64,000 nucleotides of DNA from contig NZ_CP053351.1 in the NCBI RefSeq assembly GCF_013394655.1, forward strand, positions 3,316,501-3,380,500, given 5' to 3'. The notes under the pieces were generated by a model that was not told the DNA's origin, did no database searches, and was given only the letters and a program-made list of their open reading frames with translations. Position numbers and translations under genes: made by a program. Below, piece by piece: positions 33,639 to 45,412 of this stretch. Position 1 is the stretch's first letter. Each line of letters starts with the position of its first letter. Source of the DNA: Winogradskyella schleiferi (GTDB lineage: Bacteria; Bacteroidota; Bacteroidia; Flavobacteriales; Flavobacteriaceae).

Positions 33639-36170
33639 CTATTTCTTTTTAGTTGTAGTTTTCTTTTTGGCCGTCGTTTTTTTCTTAGTGGCTTTCTTTT
33701 TTGTTGCCTTTTTCTTAGGCGCATTTTTTTCGAGCAAGTCGAGTGCTTTTTCCAAGGTCATTTTACTAACATCTACTGTTTTGGCTAACTCCACTTTTTG
33801 TTTGCCTTTGATAATATTGTGCCTTCCCCATCTTGCCTTCTCTACTCTTACGCCTTCGTCCTCCCAATTATGGATAACTTTGTCAATTTCCTTCTGAATC
33901 TTCTCTTCGATCAAAGTAACAATGTCTTCTTCAGACAAATTATCCCAATCGTACTTTTTATTAACGTTTATAAACATATTGTTCCATTTAATAAATGGTC
34001 CAAAACGCCCTTTTCCTTTTGTAACTTCTAAATCTTTATACATATATATAGGAGCATCTGCTTTTTCCTTCTCCTTAATATATACTAATGCTTCATCCAT
34101 CTCTACACTTAAGGGATCCACACCCTTCGGAAGTGAGACAAACTTTTTACCAAATCGTACATAGGGTCCAAAACGTCCATTATTAACTTCTACCTCTTCA
34201 TCTTTGTAATGCCCTAAAGCTTTTGGAAGTTTAAATAAATCCATCGCTTCTTCATAAGTAATGGAATTAAGCTGTTGGTCTGGAGACAAGCTGGCAAACT
34301 TTGGCTTCTCTTCATCTTCCATGGTTCCTACTTGTACCATTGGTCCAAATTTCCCTAGACGCACACTCACTTGGCGACCCGATTTTGGATCTGTGCCCAA
34401 AACTCGCTCTCCAGATTCGCGTTCTGCATTCTCTTGAACATCTTCGACCTGCGGATGAAACCCTTTATAGAAATCTTTCATCATTTCTCGCCAATCTTCC
34501 TTGCCTTCAGCAATATCATCGAACTTATCCTCTACTTTAGCTGTAAAGTTGTAATCTAAAATACTTTCAAAATGATTGACCAAAAAATCAGTAACAATCA
34601 TCCCTATATCTGTAGGTACTAATTTTCCTTTATTTGAACCTGTTTGTTCAGAAAGTGTATTATCCTTTATCTTCTGATCATCAAAAACGAGTTGCTTATA
34701 TTTTCTTTCGTCTCCTTCATGTGTGCCTTTTTCCACATAATTCCGATTCTGAATCGTAGAAATTGTTGGTGCATACGTTGACGGACGACCAATACCTAAT
34801 TCTTCTAACTGCTTCACCAAAGACGCTTCCGTAAATCTTGCTGGTGGACGCGTAAAACGCTCGGTTGCCGTGATGTACTTATTCTGAAGTGCTTCACCTA
34901 TTTTCAAATCTGGTAAAATTCCTTCCTGTTCTGCATCTTCATCATCAGTTCCTTCTAAATAAACCTTAAGAAAACCTTCAAAAGTGATGATTTCACCATT
35001 GGCTGTAAATTGCTCACTAATCTTATTTTTAGAATTAATCTGAATTTTAAGATTGGTACGTTCTAATTTGGCATCACTCATTTGAGACGCAATGGCACGT
35101 TTCCATATTAAATCGTATAACCTAGCTTGGTCACGTTCCGCGTTCACTGTATGATTTGAAAAATCTGTAGGTCTTATCGCTTCGTGAGCTTCCTGAGCAC
35201 CTTTCGATTTTCCTTTATAATTCTTTGGATTACTAAATTTTGAACCATAAGCAGAAATAATTTCATTCTCTGCACCTTTTTTAGCCTCATCAGATAAGTT
35301 GACGCTATCTGTTCTCATATAAGTAATAAGACCAGCCTCATACAAACGCTGCGCATTGGTCATGGTTCTGCTCACTGAAAACCCTAGTTTACGTGACGCT
35401 TCTTGTTGAAGTGTTGATGTGGTAAATGGTGCAGCAGGCGATTTTTTTGCCGGTTTTTTCTGTAAGTCCGAAACTTCGTAAGATGCGCCAATATTATCGT
35501 TTAGAAATTTTAACGCTTCTTTTTCAGAATCAAAATTCTTTGGCAGTTTCGCTTTGAATGAATTTCCATCTTCATTAGTAAATTCTGCATCAACTCTGTA
35601 AGACGCCGTTGCTTCAAATGCGTGTACATGGCGTTCGCGCTCAACAATTAAACGCACGGAAACGGATTGTACACGCCCAGCAGATAGACCACCTTTTACT
35701 TTTCGCCATAAAACAGGAGACAATTCATAACCCACAATACGGTCTAGAACACGTCTTGCTTGTTGTGCATCTACCAAATTATAATCGATACTTCTTGGGT
35801 TTTCGATCGCTTTGTTTATGGCAGATTTTGTAATCTCGTGGAATACAATACGCTTTGTTTTATTCTTATCTAATTTTAATGTCTCGGCTAAATGCCAAGC
35901 TATCGCTTCTCCTTCTCGATCTTCATCACTCGCCAACCAAACAATGTCTGCCTTCTTTGCTAAATCCCTCAGCTTTTTAACGACATCTTTCTTATCTTTC
36001 GACACTTGATACTTTGGCTCAAAATCTCCCTCAACATCTACACCTAATTCCTTAGATGGCAGATCGGCAATGTGCCCAAAACTGGACTCCACCTTATAAT
36101 CCTTTCCTAAAAATTTCTCAATGGTTTTAGCCTTTGCAGGTGACTCAACAATTACTAGATTCTTCGACAT
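33639..36170 (-). CDS. topA: DNA topoisomerase I
   Basis: 843 residues. The TOPRIM domain is at the N-terminus (VESPAKAKTIEKFLG, residues 8-22; DEDREGEAIAWHL, 82-94). The catalytic tyrosine is Y284 (GLITYMRTDS). C-terminal topoisomerase repeats (GRFGPYVRFGKK, GRFGPFIKWNN) replace Cys zinc fingers. The last 35 or so residues are a Lys/Thr/Ala tail (KKKATKKKATKKK repeated) that resembles histone H1 tails and likely binds DNA. The protein relaxes negative supercoils. Confidence 0.96.
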   Translation of the reverse strand: MSKNLVIVESPAKAKTIEKFLGKDYKVESSFGHIADLPSKELGVDVEGDFEPKYQVSKDKKDVVKKLRDLAKKADIVWLASDEDREGEAIAWHLAETLKLDKNKTKRIVFHEITKSAINKAIENPRSIDYNLVDAQQARRVLDRIVGYELSPVLWRKVKGGLSAGRVQSVSVRLIVERERHVHAFEATASYRVDAEFTNEDGNSFKAKLPKNFDSEKEALKFLNDNIGASYEVSDLQKKPAKKSPAAPFTTSTLQQEASRKLGFSVSRTMTNAQRLYEAGLITYMRTDSVNLSDEAKKGAENEIISAYGSKFSNPKNYKGKSKGAQEAHEAIRPTDFSNHTVNAERDQARLYDLIWKRAIASQMSDAKLERTNLKIQINSKNKISEQFTANGEIITFEGFLKVYLEGTDDEDAEQEGILPDLKIGEALQNKYITATERFTRPPARFTEASLVKQLEELGIGRPSTYAPTISTIQNRNYVEKGTHEGDERKYKQLVFDDQKIKDNTLSEQTGSNKGKLVPTDIGMIVTDFLVNHFESILDYNFTAKVEDKFDDIAEGKEDWREMMKDFYKGFHPQVEDVQENAERESGERVLGTDPKSGRQVSVRLGKFGPMVQVGTMEDEEKPKFASLSPDQQLNSITYEEAMDLFKLPKALGHYKDEEVEVNNGRFGPYVRFGKKFVSLPKGVDPLSVEMDEALVYIKEKEKADAPIYMYKDLEVTKGKGRFGPFIKWNNMFINVNKKYDWDNLSEEDIVTLIEEKIQKEIDKVIHNWEDEGVRVEKARWGRHNIIKGKQKVELAKTVDVSKMTLEKALDLLEKNAPKKKATKKKATKKKTTAKKKTTTKKK

Positions 36171-36274
36171 TCTTAATTTTTTGCGTTTACAAATGTATAT
36201 GAAAATTAAGATACAATCCTAATTTGGTCGTAAATACGACGCGTTTTATCGTGATTTATTCACTATATATAATG

Positions 36275-36301
36275 GAAAAAGCCCTACGAATTGTAAGGCT
36301 T
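36275..36301 (-). terminator. Terminator after the lipoprotein gene at 36331
   Basis: AAGCCTTAC/GTAGGGCTT stem on the - strand followed by TTT; 30 bases after the stop. Confidence 0.75.
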
Positions 36302-36330
36302 CTACTGTTTATAAAAATTTATAAGTCTAA

Positions 36331-36765
36331 TTAATATGCATATAGTATAGGTTCTTCAAATCCCTCAATATTCAACAAAACCTCATTTGTACCGTCAACT
36401 CTAAGTGGTGTCAAATCAAAAGATTCTTCCCTGGAAAACACCGCTAAACAAGCTTCATTATTAAAAAGCGACAGTTTCAAATAACGCTGTGGAGGCATGG
36501 ATTCTGCTATATTTCCAGAATCAATTAAGGTAAATTCCCATGTATTTCCATCACATCCGCTTGCTGATAGGTCTAAGGTGAGGCAATCTCCGTTGAAAAC
36601 AATATTTACCACACTATAATAATCCGATTCGGCTGTTTCATAAGCATTATTATCAATTATTACTTCCGAACAGTCGGTTAATATCGTAACATCGTCGTCA
36701 CTGCATTGTGTATTCATTAAAATTATACACAAGAATGACAGCATTAAATTTTTTTTGAGTTTCAT
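36331..36765 (-). CDS. Lipoprotein of unknown function
   Basis: 144 residues with a lipoprotein signal (LMLSFLCIILMNTQCSDDD, Cys at about 20). The mature part is small and beta-rich with GDCLTLDLSASGCDGNTWEF and a Cys pair. Not recognised at family level beyond similar small lipoproteins in flavobacteria. It has its own terminator. Confidence 0.75.
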   Translation of the reverse strand: MKLKKNLMLSFLCIILMNTQCSDDDVTILTDCSEVIIDNNAYETAESDYYSVVNIVFNGDCLTLDLSASGCDGNTWEFTLIDSGNIAESMPPQRYLKLSLFNNEACLAVFSREESFDLTPLRVDGTNEVLLNIEGFEEPILYAY

Positions 36766-36812
36766 AAAATTACTATTTACTTAATAGATGAAAAAATCTC
36801 AAAAAGGTTGCA

Positions 36813-37604
36813 CTAAATTGCAGATAATTTTTCTAATCGGTCCATTTGATCGCTTTCCTCATCGAAACCAATGATTTCCTTATAAATAAAATATGGAGGC
36901 AAATAACTAAATGAAGCCGTAACATAAATACCAACAAAACACATTAACATACCAACTATTCCAGCTAATAATCCTGAAACAAACAGCAATCCAAATGAAA
37001 TGAGCCATTTCTTATTACCTAAATCAAAAGACAATTTAATGATTTCCGAAATTGACAAATCTGGATTAAACGCATATACAACCACCATAAATGATAATGG
37101 AACTACAGCATAGATTATAGGCAAAACACACAACAAAGTTGCCAAAACGGAAATACCTGAATATGCAAGTCCTAACTTAACTGTCTTACCTAAATACGGC
37201 TTTTTAAAGAAATAAAAATAATCTTCCTTACCCATTTGCTCTAAATCCTTCAACTTACAAATTCTATAAAAAGCGGCTTTAAGACCAAGTCCAATTGTGC
37301 TCATTGCTACAATCATAAAAATATAGACCACAGCCATTACGATAAAGAAAACAGGACTAACATCTGACTGGACATAAGGTTCGTATGGATCATAAGATCC
37401 TGAATTGAGATCCATAAAACCAGTAAAAATAAGAGGTATGTAAATAATCATAATAAATGGTATCGCCAATACCATGTTGAGCAGTAATGTTACCAGTCCT
37501 TGTACCCATACTTTCTTGAACAATTCTATGGATTGATTAAAAATTGTTCCAAAGTCTAGATCTTTCGCATTCTGAATTCGATTTTGTATTTCTGTAATGT
37601 CCAT
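36813..37604 (-). CDS. Multi-pass membrane protein of unknown function
   Basis: 263 residues with about six membrane segments. The N-terminus (GTIFNQSIELFKKVWVQGLVTLLLN) is amphipathic before the first helix, a pattern shared with DUF975/YciC-like or GDPD-membrane-domain proteins. No catalytic motif is seen. Confidence 0.72.
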   Translation of the reverse strand: MDITEIQNRIQNAKDLDFGTIFNQSIELFKKVWVQGLVTLLLNMVLAIPFIMIIYIPLIFTGFMDLNSGSYDPYEPYVQSDVSPVFFIVMAVVYIFMIVAMSTIGLGLKAAFYRICKLKDLEQMGKEDYFYFFKKPYLGKTVKLGLAYSGISVLATLLCVLPIIYAVVPLSFMVVVYAFNPDLSISEIIKLSFDLGNKKWLISFGLLFVSGLLAGIVGMLMCFVGIYVTASFSYLPPYFIYKEIIGFDEESDQMDRLEKLSAI

Positions 37605-37758
37605 TTTTAATTAATTTGGTTGGTTAGTATCTATCAAATTAAATCTATTTTTTAGAAATATTCAAGTAAAAACCCGCTGTAAATAGAAAATTCTTTTTCA
37701 ATTTCAATGCTATCGACATATTTTGAACACAAAATCTTAACGAAATTATAACTGCCAC

Positions 37759-37791
37759 TTTGTCACAGTCTCTAAAATAATAGTATCTTTG
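37759..37791 (+). promoter_or_regulatory. Promoter of miaB
   Basis: TTTG (37759-37762), 21 bases, TATCTTTG (37784-37791): both Bacteroidota elements with normal spacing, about 80 bases before the ATG. Confidence 0.7.
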
Positions 37792-37850
37792 CATCCTTAT
37801 TGAAAATTACGAATTATTATAGAAAGCTAACTTTCTATACAATTATGAAA

Positions 37851-37868
37851 TTCCCGCATTTGTGGGAA
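37851..37868. repeat. TTCCC/GGGAA hairpin before miaB
   Basis: TTCCC-N8-GGGAA ends 6 bases before the miaB ATG. It belongs to a set of similar hairpins also seen before obg, purK, groEL and the sigma-54 gene. Confidence 0.7.
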
Positions 37869-37873
37869 ATGTT

Positions 37874-39319
37874 ATGGAAAAAATTATAGACGAAAATAAA
37901 CAAGGGGAAACTTTGGTCTTAGATAAAAGAGAGGGCAACCAACGCAAACTTTTTATAGAAAGTTATGGCTGCGCTATGAATTTCAGCGACAGTGAAATCG
38001 TAGCTTCCATACTTTCCGAACAAGGTTTTAATACAACGCAGACCCTTGAAGAAGCTGACCTAGTTTTAGTTAACACTTGTTCTATTAGAGACAAAGCAGA
38101 GCAGACCGTAAGAAAACGTCTGCAACAATATAATGCCGTAAAAAAGACGAATCCAAAAATGAAAGTGGGTGTCTTGGGTTGTATGGCAGAACGTTTAAAA
38201 ACTAAATTTCTCGAAGAAGAAAAAATTGTAGATTTAGTTGTAGGACCCGATGCCTACAAAGATTTACCAAACCTTCTTGCAGAAGTTGATGAAGGAAGAG
38301 ATGCCATCAATGTTATCCTTTCTAAAGAAGAAACTTACGGAGATATTTCCCCTGTTCGTCTTAATACTAATGGCGTTACAGCCTTTGTATCCATAACTCG
38401 TGGTTGTGATAATATGTGCACATTTTGCGTGGTTCCTTTTACAAGAGGTCGAGAACGCAGTAGAGATCCGCAAAGTATTATTGAAGAAGTAAACGATCTA
38501 TGGTCTAAAGGGTTTAAAGAAATTACCCTTTTAGGACAGAATGTTGATAGTTATTTATGGTATGGTGGTGGATTAAAGAAAGATTTCAACAATGCTTCAG
38601 AATTCCAAAAAGCAACTGCCGTTAATTTTGCCAAACTTTTAGAATTATGTGCCAAAGCACAACCAAAAATGCGTATTCGGTTTTCAACATCCAATCCGCA
38701 AGATTTCACAATGGATGTTATTGAAACTATGGCGAAGTACGATAATATCTGTAAACACATTCATTTACCTGTACAAAGTGGAAGTGATCGTATTCTTAAA
38801 GAAATGAACCGTCTCCATACACGCGAAGAATATTTTGAGCTTGTCGACAATATTAAACGGATTATTCCAGAGTGTTCAATTAGTGTCGATTTAATCGCTG
38901 GTTTTCCAACCGAAACTGAAGAAGACCACCAAGACACTTTGAGTTTAATGGAATATGTAAAATACAACTTCGGTTATATGTTTACCTATTCTGAACGCCC
39001 TGGAACCTTAGCTGGAAGGAAAATGGAAGATGATGTACCCGAAGCAACGAAAAAACGTCGTTTAAGTGAAATAATAGCGATAGAAAGAAAATACAGTGCC
39101 ATAAAAACACACCAACATTTAAACAAAACAGTAGAAGTATTAATAGAAAAAGCCTCTAAAAAATCTGATTTAGATTGGTCAGGAAGAACTTCGGACAACA
39201 CCGTTGCTGTTTTTCCAAAAGAAGATTATAAAGTTGGGGATTTTGTGGATGTTCATATTACGGATTGTACAAGTGCAACGCTCATTGGAAAAGCCGTTGG
39301 CTATTCAAAAAATAATTAA
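37874..39319 (+). CDS. miaB: tRNA-2-methylthio-N6-dimethylallyladenosine synthase MiaB
   Basis: About 481 residues. A radical-SAM methylthiotransferase that adds the methylthio group to i6A37 of tRNA. N-terminal domain with cluster cysteines ([33 protein letters not shown]), radical-SAM motif [10 protein letters not shown] near 185, and a C-terminal TRAM domain ([20 protein letters not shown]...). The start at the ATG 37874 is preferred to a GTG at 37862 that lies in the hairpin. Confidence 0.96.
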   Translation: MEKIIDENKQGETLVLDKREGNQRKLFIESYGCAMNFSDSEIVASILSEQGFNTTQTLEEADLVLVNTCSIRDKAEQTVRKRLQQYNAVKKTNPKMKVGVLGCMAERLKTKFLEEEKIVDLVVGPDAYKDLPNLLAEVDEGRDAINVILSKEETYGDISPVRLNTNGVTAFVSITRGCDNMCTFCVVPFTRGRERSRDPQSIIEEVNDLWSKGFKEITLLGQNVDSYLWYGGGLKKDFNNASEFQKATAVNFAKLLELCAKAQPKMRIRFSTSNPQDFTMDVIETMAKYDNICKHIHLPVQSGSDRILKEMNRLHTREEYFELVDNIKRIIPECSISVDLIAGFPTETEEDHQDTLSLMEYVKYNFGYMFTYSERPGTLAGRKMEDDVPEATKKRRLSEIIAIERKYSAIKTHQHLNKTVEVLIEKASKKSDLDWSGRTSDNTVAVFPKEDYKVGDFVDVHITDCTSATLIGKAVGYSKNN

Positions 39320-39340
39320 GGTATTAACTTAAAAAGATTG

Positions 39341-39355
39341 TCCCATTAAAAGGGA
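39341..39355. repeat. TCCC/GGGA hairpin before the sigma-54 activator gene
   Basis: TCCC-ATTAAAA-GGGA, 7 bases before the ATG. A weaker member of the TTCCC/GGGAA family. Confidence 0.55.
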
Positions 39356-39362
39356 AATTACT

Positions 39363-40628
39363 ATGGAATCTATTCAAGCCATAAAACAACGTTTCGGGAT
39401 TATAGGAAACGACCCAAAACTTAATCGCTCTATAGAAAAGGCGATACAGGTTGCTCCTACTGATATTTCAGTCTTAGTTACTGGAGAAAGTGGTGTTGGT
39501 AAAGAGAGCATTCCAAAAATCATACATCAATTATCTCACAGAAAACATAACAAATATATTGCCGTCAACTGTGGTGCCATACCAGAAGGCACGATTGACA
39601 GTGAATTATTCGGCCATGAAAAAGGGGCATTTACAGGGGCAACTTCCACGCGTTCCGGCTATTTTGAAGTCGCAGATGGTGGAACTATTTTTTTAGATGA
39701 AGTTGGCGAACTACCTTTAACCACTCAAGTACGTTTACTGCGTGTTTTGGAGAATGGCGAATTTATTAAGGTCGGTTCCAGTAAGGTGCAAAAAACAGAT
39801 GTTCGGATTGTAGCCGCTACAAATGTCAATATGTTTGAAGCCATTAAAAAAGAAAAATTCAGGGAAGATTTATATTATAGATTGAGCACTATTGAAATTC
39901 ATTTGCCTCCACTCAGAGAGCGCAAAGAAGACATCCATTTATTGTTTAGAAAATTTGCGAGTGATTTTGCTTTAAAATATAAAATGCCAACGGTTAAGTT
40001 AACGGACGATGCGGTTAACTTACTCGTAAAATTCAGATGGAACGGTAATATTCGTCAGTTACGAAATGTGGCAGAACAACTTTCTGTTTTAGAACAGAAT
40101 AGAACCATAAGCGGTGCAGCGCTTCAAAATTACCTACCAAACACTGGCAGTAATTTGCCTGCAGTGGTCAACAGTTCTAAATCTGAAAGTGATTTTAGTA
40201 GCGAGCGAGAGATTTTATATAAGGTTTTATTTGACATGAAAAGTGATCTGAACGACCTGAAAAAATTGACTATGAAGCTCATGGAAACCGGAAATGTTTC
40301 TGATGTTCAAAAAGATAACGAGAATTTAATCCAAAAAATCTACGGTGACGATAAGGACGAAGAATTTGAAGCAGCTGTAGAAGATCTTGAAGTTTTATCG
40401 ATACCCGAACATTCAGAAAAAAATGAATCTGAGAGATCAGATGCAGATGATAAATATCATTTTGCTGAAGAAATAGAAGAAGAGGAAACCCTATCTTTAC
40501 ATGATAAAGAACTAGAGTTGATTAAAAAATCGCTGGAACGGCACAACGGAAAACGTAAATTAGCAGCTGCCGAACTTGGTATCAGTGAACGTACCTTATA
40601 TAGAAAAATCAAACAATTCGATCTTTAA
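39363..40628 (+). CDS. Sigma-54-dependent AAA+ transcriptional activator
   Basis: 421 residues. The AAA+ domain starts almost at the N-terminus: Walker A GESGVGKE near 41, GAFTGA near 86 (the sigma-54 contact loop), Walker [14 protein letters not shown] near 103, and R fingers after [16 protein letters not shown] long acidic linker (about 290-365) precedes a Fis-type helix-turn-helix ([20 protein letters not shown], about 397-416). There is no receiver domain, so control must come from elsewhere. It is close behind miaB. Confidence 0.95.
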   Translation: MESIQAIKQRFGIIGNDPKLNRSIEKAIQVAPTDISVLVTGESGVGKESIPKIIHQLSHRKHNKYIAVNCGAIPEGTIDSELFGHEKGAFTGATSTRSGYFEVADGGTIFLDEVGELPLTTQVRLLRVLENGEFIKVGSSKVQKTDVRIVAATNVNMFEAIKKEKFREDLYYRLSTIEIHLPPLRERKEDIHLLFRKFASDFALKYKMPTVKLTDDAVNLLVKFRWNGNIRQLRNVAEQLSVLEQNRTISGAALQNYLPNTGSNLPAVVNSSKSESDFSSEREILYKVLFDMKSDLNDLKKLTMKLMETGNVSDVQKDNENLIQKIYGDDKDEEFEAAVEDLEVLSIPEHSEKNESERSDADDKYHFAEEIEEEETLSLHDKELELIKKSLERHNGKRKLAAAELGISERTLYRKIKQFDL

Positions 40629-40717
40629 GATAAGATTAGGATTGTACGTATAACAAAATTCAAATTTGAAGGTTTTAATTAAATTAAAGCCTCAATAAAA
40701 CATTATAGCAACAACTG

Positions 40718-40915
40718 ATGAAGGCTGTAGAAATATTTATGATAAGAAAGTCGTTTACCAGAAACAGTTCTGAAGCTATAAGACAAGAAGCTGAGGAAAT
40801 GATAAACGAAAAACACTATAAAGGTTACCGCCTAATAAATGTAGATTTTGACGTTGCTGATAATGCAGGCTACATTTATGCTTTCATAACCATGAAAAAA
40901 CCAAATTCCTATTAA
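40718..40915 (+). CDS. Small conserved-looking protein of unknown function
   Basis: 65 residues (58 if the start is the ATG at 40739), no membrane segment. Its stop abuts the start of the LptE-like gene, so it is in the same operon. Not recognised. Confidence 0.6.
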   Translation: MKAVEIFMIRKSFTRNSSEAIRQEAEEMINEKHYKGYRLINVDFDVADNAGYIYAFITMKKPNSY

Positions 40916-41419
40916 TTGAAAACTTTTAAATACATCTTAATTGGCTTTATTTGCATTTCAAGTTTTGCTTGTAAAGTGAATTATTCGTTTACAGGCATCA
41001 CTGAAACACCAGATACGTTTCAAGTCAATTTCTTTGAGAATAATGCAGATTTGGTAGAACCAGGATTGGATCGTTTATTCACCAACGCACTTCAAGACCG
41101 TATAGTCAACCAAACCAGTGCACAATTGGTCAACTCAGGAGGCGAAGTAATTTATGAAGGTGAAATCGTAGAATATCGTATTTCCCCAATGACTGCAACG
41201 GCAGAAAATACAGCCGCTGAAAACAGGTTAACCATGAGTGTCAATGTGCGCTATATCAATACTAAAGATGAAGAAAAGGATATGGAACAACGCTTTTCAT
41301 TTTTTTATGATTATCCTGCAAACGCCCAACTTAATGGGACTATAAAAGATACGGCGTTTGAAGAAATTTTAGAGCGACTCACACAAGATATTCTGAACGC
41401 TACACTAGCCGATTGGTAA
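40916..41419 (+). CDS. lptE: LptE-like lipoprotein
   Basis: 167 residues from a TTG immediately after the previous stop. The lipoprotein signal (IGFICISSFACK) has Cys near 19. The mature part (YSFTG near 22, TFQVNFFENNADLVEPGL, LTMSVNVRYINTKDEEKDMEQRFSFFYDYP) matches the Bacteroidota LptE family, which supports LptD in placing lipopolysaccharide in the outer membrane. The start is TTG because no ATG gives the signal peptide. Confidence 0.85.
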   Translation: MKTFKYILIGFICISSFACKVNYSFTGITETPDTFQVNFFENNADLVEPGLDRLFTNALQDRIVNQTSAQLVNSGGEVIYEGEIVEYRISPMTATAENTAAENRLTMSVNVRYINTKDEEKDMEQRFSFFYDYPANAQLNGTIKDTAFEEILERLTQDILNATLADW

Positions 41420-41422
41420 ATT

Positions 41423-42394
41423 ATGCAACTGCAAGAACTCACATATTTGTTAGAGCATCCAGAAGCCGTTACAGCTTCGCAAACCGAAGTACTATCTTCT
41501 GCGATTAAGGAATATCCTTATTTTCAATCGTTGAGAGCTTTATATCTTAAAGGACTAAAACAAAAGGAAAGCTACAAATATAATAATGCTTTAAAAATTA
41601 CAGCGGCACATACGGCAGATCGCAGTGTGTTGTTTGATTATATCACATCAGATGTGTTTAATCAAAATGAAATATCTGAACAGATAAAGCAAAATATAGA
41701 ACATATAAAATCTATTGAAGTCAATGAGGTTGACGATATTTCCGTTAACAAAAGTGTGACCATAGACGACGCTTTAAAAGAGCATATTAAAGCCACTGAA
41801 GGTGTTTTAGATCCAGGTTTGTTTGAGGTAAAACCAATGCCAAAACCAAAATTAGAACTTCGAGATCCAAAAATAGAAGATTCAATTATAGCTGTTGATG
41901 TTAAAAACATTACCGCCGAAAAACAATTAAAAATTGGCGAACCTCTAGAGTTTGATAAAACAGAAAACCACTCATTTACAGAATGGTTAAAGATCACAAG
42001 TTTTAAACCTATTGTGCGCGATGAGGCTGAATTCGAAGTTGAATCTGAAATCGAAAATAGAGTTCAAACAGAATCGAAACCTGAAATTTCAGAAAGTGAA
42101 ACTACTAGCCCATTCCAAAGCAAACTCGATATTATAGATAAATTTATAAGTGAAAATCCAAAAATCAAACCTATATCCAATAATGCTCCTAAACCAAAGC
42201 TGGTAAATAATGATGATGGAATTTCTGACAGTTTAATGACCGAAACTTTGGCGCGAATTTATTTGGAACAAAAAAACTATGATAAAGCAATTCAATCTTA
42301 CAAAATTTTAAGTTTGAAATATCCAGAAAAAAGTAGTTTCTTTGCACACCAAATAAAATTGGTCAAAGAATTAAAAGCTAATAATACAATATAA
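41423..42394 (+). CDS. TPR-repeat-containing protein
   Basis: 323 residues. An N-terminal helical part (LTYLLEHPEAVTASQTEVLSSAIKEYPYFQSLRALYLKGLKQ) and one C-terminal TPR unit (LARIYLEQKNYDKAIQSYKILSLKYPEKS, about 280-308) flank a long acidic linker. It lies between lptE and secG with 3- and 2-base gaps, so it is part of that operon. The exact role is unknown. Confidence 0.8.
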   Translation: MQLQELTYLLEHPEAVTASQTEVLSSAIKEYPYFQSLRALYLKGLKQKESYKYNNALKITAAHTADRSVLFDYITSDVFNQNEISEQIKQNIEHIKSIEVNEVDDISVNKSVTIDDALKEHIKATEGVLDPGLFEVKPMPKPKLELRDPKIEDSIIAVDVKNITAEKQLKIGEPLEFDKTENHSFTEWLKITSFKPIVRDEAEFEVESEIENRVQTESKPEISESETTSPFQSKLDIIDKFISENPKIKPISNNAPKPKLVNNDDGISDSLMTETLARIYLEQKNYDKAIQSYKILSLKYPEKSSFFAHQIKLVKELKANNTI

Positions 42395-42396
42395 TA

Positions 42397-42741
42397 ATGA
42401 GTGCATTTACAATATTTTTGATACTAATCGTAATCGTTGCCTTTTTACTAGTCGTAGTTGTTATGGTTCAAAATCCTAAAGGTGGAGGATTATCATCATC
42501 TTTTGGTGGTGGTGGTACACAACAAATGGGTGGCGTTAAGAAAACAGGAGACTTTTTAGATAGGAGTACTTGGTTTTTAGCAACAGCATTGATCGTTTTA
42601 ATCTTAGCATCCAACTTAACCATTAGTTCTGGTGGAAGCATTGATTCAAAAGCATTGGATACTGACGAACCAACTGAAATGCCAGCTCCAGTAGCGCCAG
42701 CAACTGACGATTCTGCAACAACGGACGGTACATCTGAATAA
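42397..42741 (+). CDS. secG: Preprotein translocase subunit SecG
   Basis: 114 residues. Two membrane helices (FTIFLILIVIVAFLLVVVVM and STWFLATALIVLILAS) flank the conserved QNPKGGGLSSSFGGGG loop. The tail is longer than usual and rich in Pro, Ala, Thr and Asp. SecG assists SecYE in export. Last gene of the operon, followed by a terminator. Confidence 0.93.
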   Translation: MSAFTIFLILIVIVAFLLVVVVMVQNPKGGGLSSSFGGGGTQQMGGVKKTGDFLDRSTWFLATALIVLILASNLTISSGGSIDSKALDTDEPTEMPAPVAPATDDSATTDGTSE

Positions 42742-42769
42742 TATCAAATTGATATTTTTCAAAAGACAT

Positions 42770-42797
42770 TAAGCCAGCTTTTTAAGTTGGCTTTTTT
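42770..42797 (+). terminator. Terminator after secG
   Basis: AAGCCAGC/GTTGGCTT stem (one G.T pair) and six T. Confidence 0.85.
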
Positions 42798-42961
42798 ATT
42801 TACTCTCATTTTACCTGTACTGAACCTGTTTCAATATTTCAGAGTCCTTTAATTTACAGGTGCTGGACTTGTTTCGATATTTCTGAGTACCTAAATACAC
42901 TCGCACGTCATCTGTTTCGACAGACCAAGGGCTGACTATAAATGATTTTGTCTGAAACTTT

Positions 42962-42990
42962 GTCAGACTTTCTGACTTGGCATAATTTTC
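42962..42990 (+). promoter_or_regulatory. Candidate groES promoter and operator
   Basis: GTCAGA-CTT-TCTGAC (42962-42976) is a perfect palindrome next to TTGGCATAATTTTC. TAATTTTC (42983-42990) is close to TAnnTTTG, and TTTG at 42959-42962 would be the -33 element. A heat-shock control role is inferred only from position, about 50 bases before groES. Confidence 0.45.
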
Positions 42991-43040
42991 GAACTACGCT
43001 AAAGCGTAATTTAATTAAACAACTAAAAAACATATAACAA

Positions 43041-43316
43041 ATGGGCTTAAACATTAAACCATTAGCAGACCGTGTTCTTGTAGAACCAAAGGAAGCTGAA
43101 ACTAAAACTGCATCTGGTATTATCATTCCAGATAATGCAAAAGAAAAACCACAAAGAGGAACGGTAGTTGCCGCAGGAAAAGGTACTAAAGACGAACCTA
43201 TTACTGTAAAAGTTGGTGACACCGTACTTTATGGAAAATACGGTGGAACTGAACTTAAACTAGAGGGTAAAGATTATCTGATGATGCGTGAGAGCGATAT
43301 TCTGGCGATTATTTAA
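43041..43316 (+). CDS. groES: Co-chaperonin GroES
   Basis: 91 residues, complete. [26 protein letters not shown] at the start and the mobile loop region are typical; [28 protein letters not shown] closes the barrel. GroES caps the GroEL chamber. groEL follows but with an unusually long 215-base gap filled with hairpins. Confidence 0.96.
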   Translation: MGLNIKPLADRVLVEPKEAETKTASGIIIPDNAKEKPQRGTVVAAGKGTKDEPITVKVGDTVLYGKYGGTELKLEGKDYLMMRESDILAII

Positions 43317-43320
43317 TCCA

Positions 43321-43511
43321 ATTCCTGCTTTCGCAGGAATCTCATGAATCTGACCAAAACATTTCAAACTTAAATAAAATAGATTGCTGCCTTCGCAGAG
43401 GGAAGGAACTATCAATCAAAATTAAAACTTGTATTTCAACTGTCTCATTGAGTGTAGTCGAAATGCAATTGAAAAAAATATTAACAAACAGATTCCCGTT
43501 TTCACGGGAAT
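43321..43511. repeat. Cluster of REP-like hairpins between groES and groEL
   Basis: ATTCCTGC/GCAGGAAT (43321-43340), an imperfect hairpin near 43383-43407 (CTGCC...), a TCATTGAGTGTAGTCGAAATG element (43445-43465) and ATTCCCG/CGGGAAT (43492-43511). No reading frame is present. Confidence 0.65.
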
Positions 43512-43522
43512 ACTAAAATTAA

Positions 43523-45160
<1,638 letters not shown>

Positions 45161-45230
45161 TCCGTAGCACGGACAGGCAATTAACTCACTGTTATGGATA
45201 ATATTAGTGAGAAAAATTATTTTAAAATTG

Positions 45231-45262
45231 AAAAGCCTTTGATGAGAATCAGAGGCTTTCGC
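45231..45262 (+). terminator. Terminator after groEL
   Basis: AAAGCCT/AGGCTTT stem with a loop of about 14 bases and a T-rich tail. Confidence 0.8.
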
Positions 45263-45412
45263 TTTTTAAAATTATAATACTTTCTATATAGAATACGCCC
45301 CTCGAGTGTCGACAACTATCAGGATTAGGGTTGTTTTCCATGACAAACCAAAATTTTTTCTTATTAATTAAAACTATAAAAAAGTGGTTTATTTAGATAA
45401 ACCTGCCACAAA

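Noticed and set aside
42977..42991. Sigma-54 promoter (TTGGCA...TTCG) before groES
   Set aside because: The distance from GG to the expected GC is one base too short and GC is absent, so it does not fit the -24/-12 rule.
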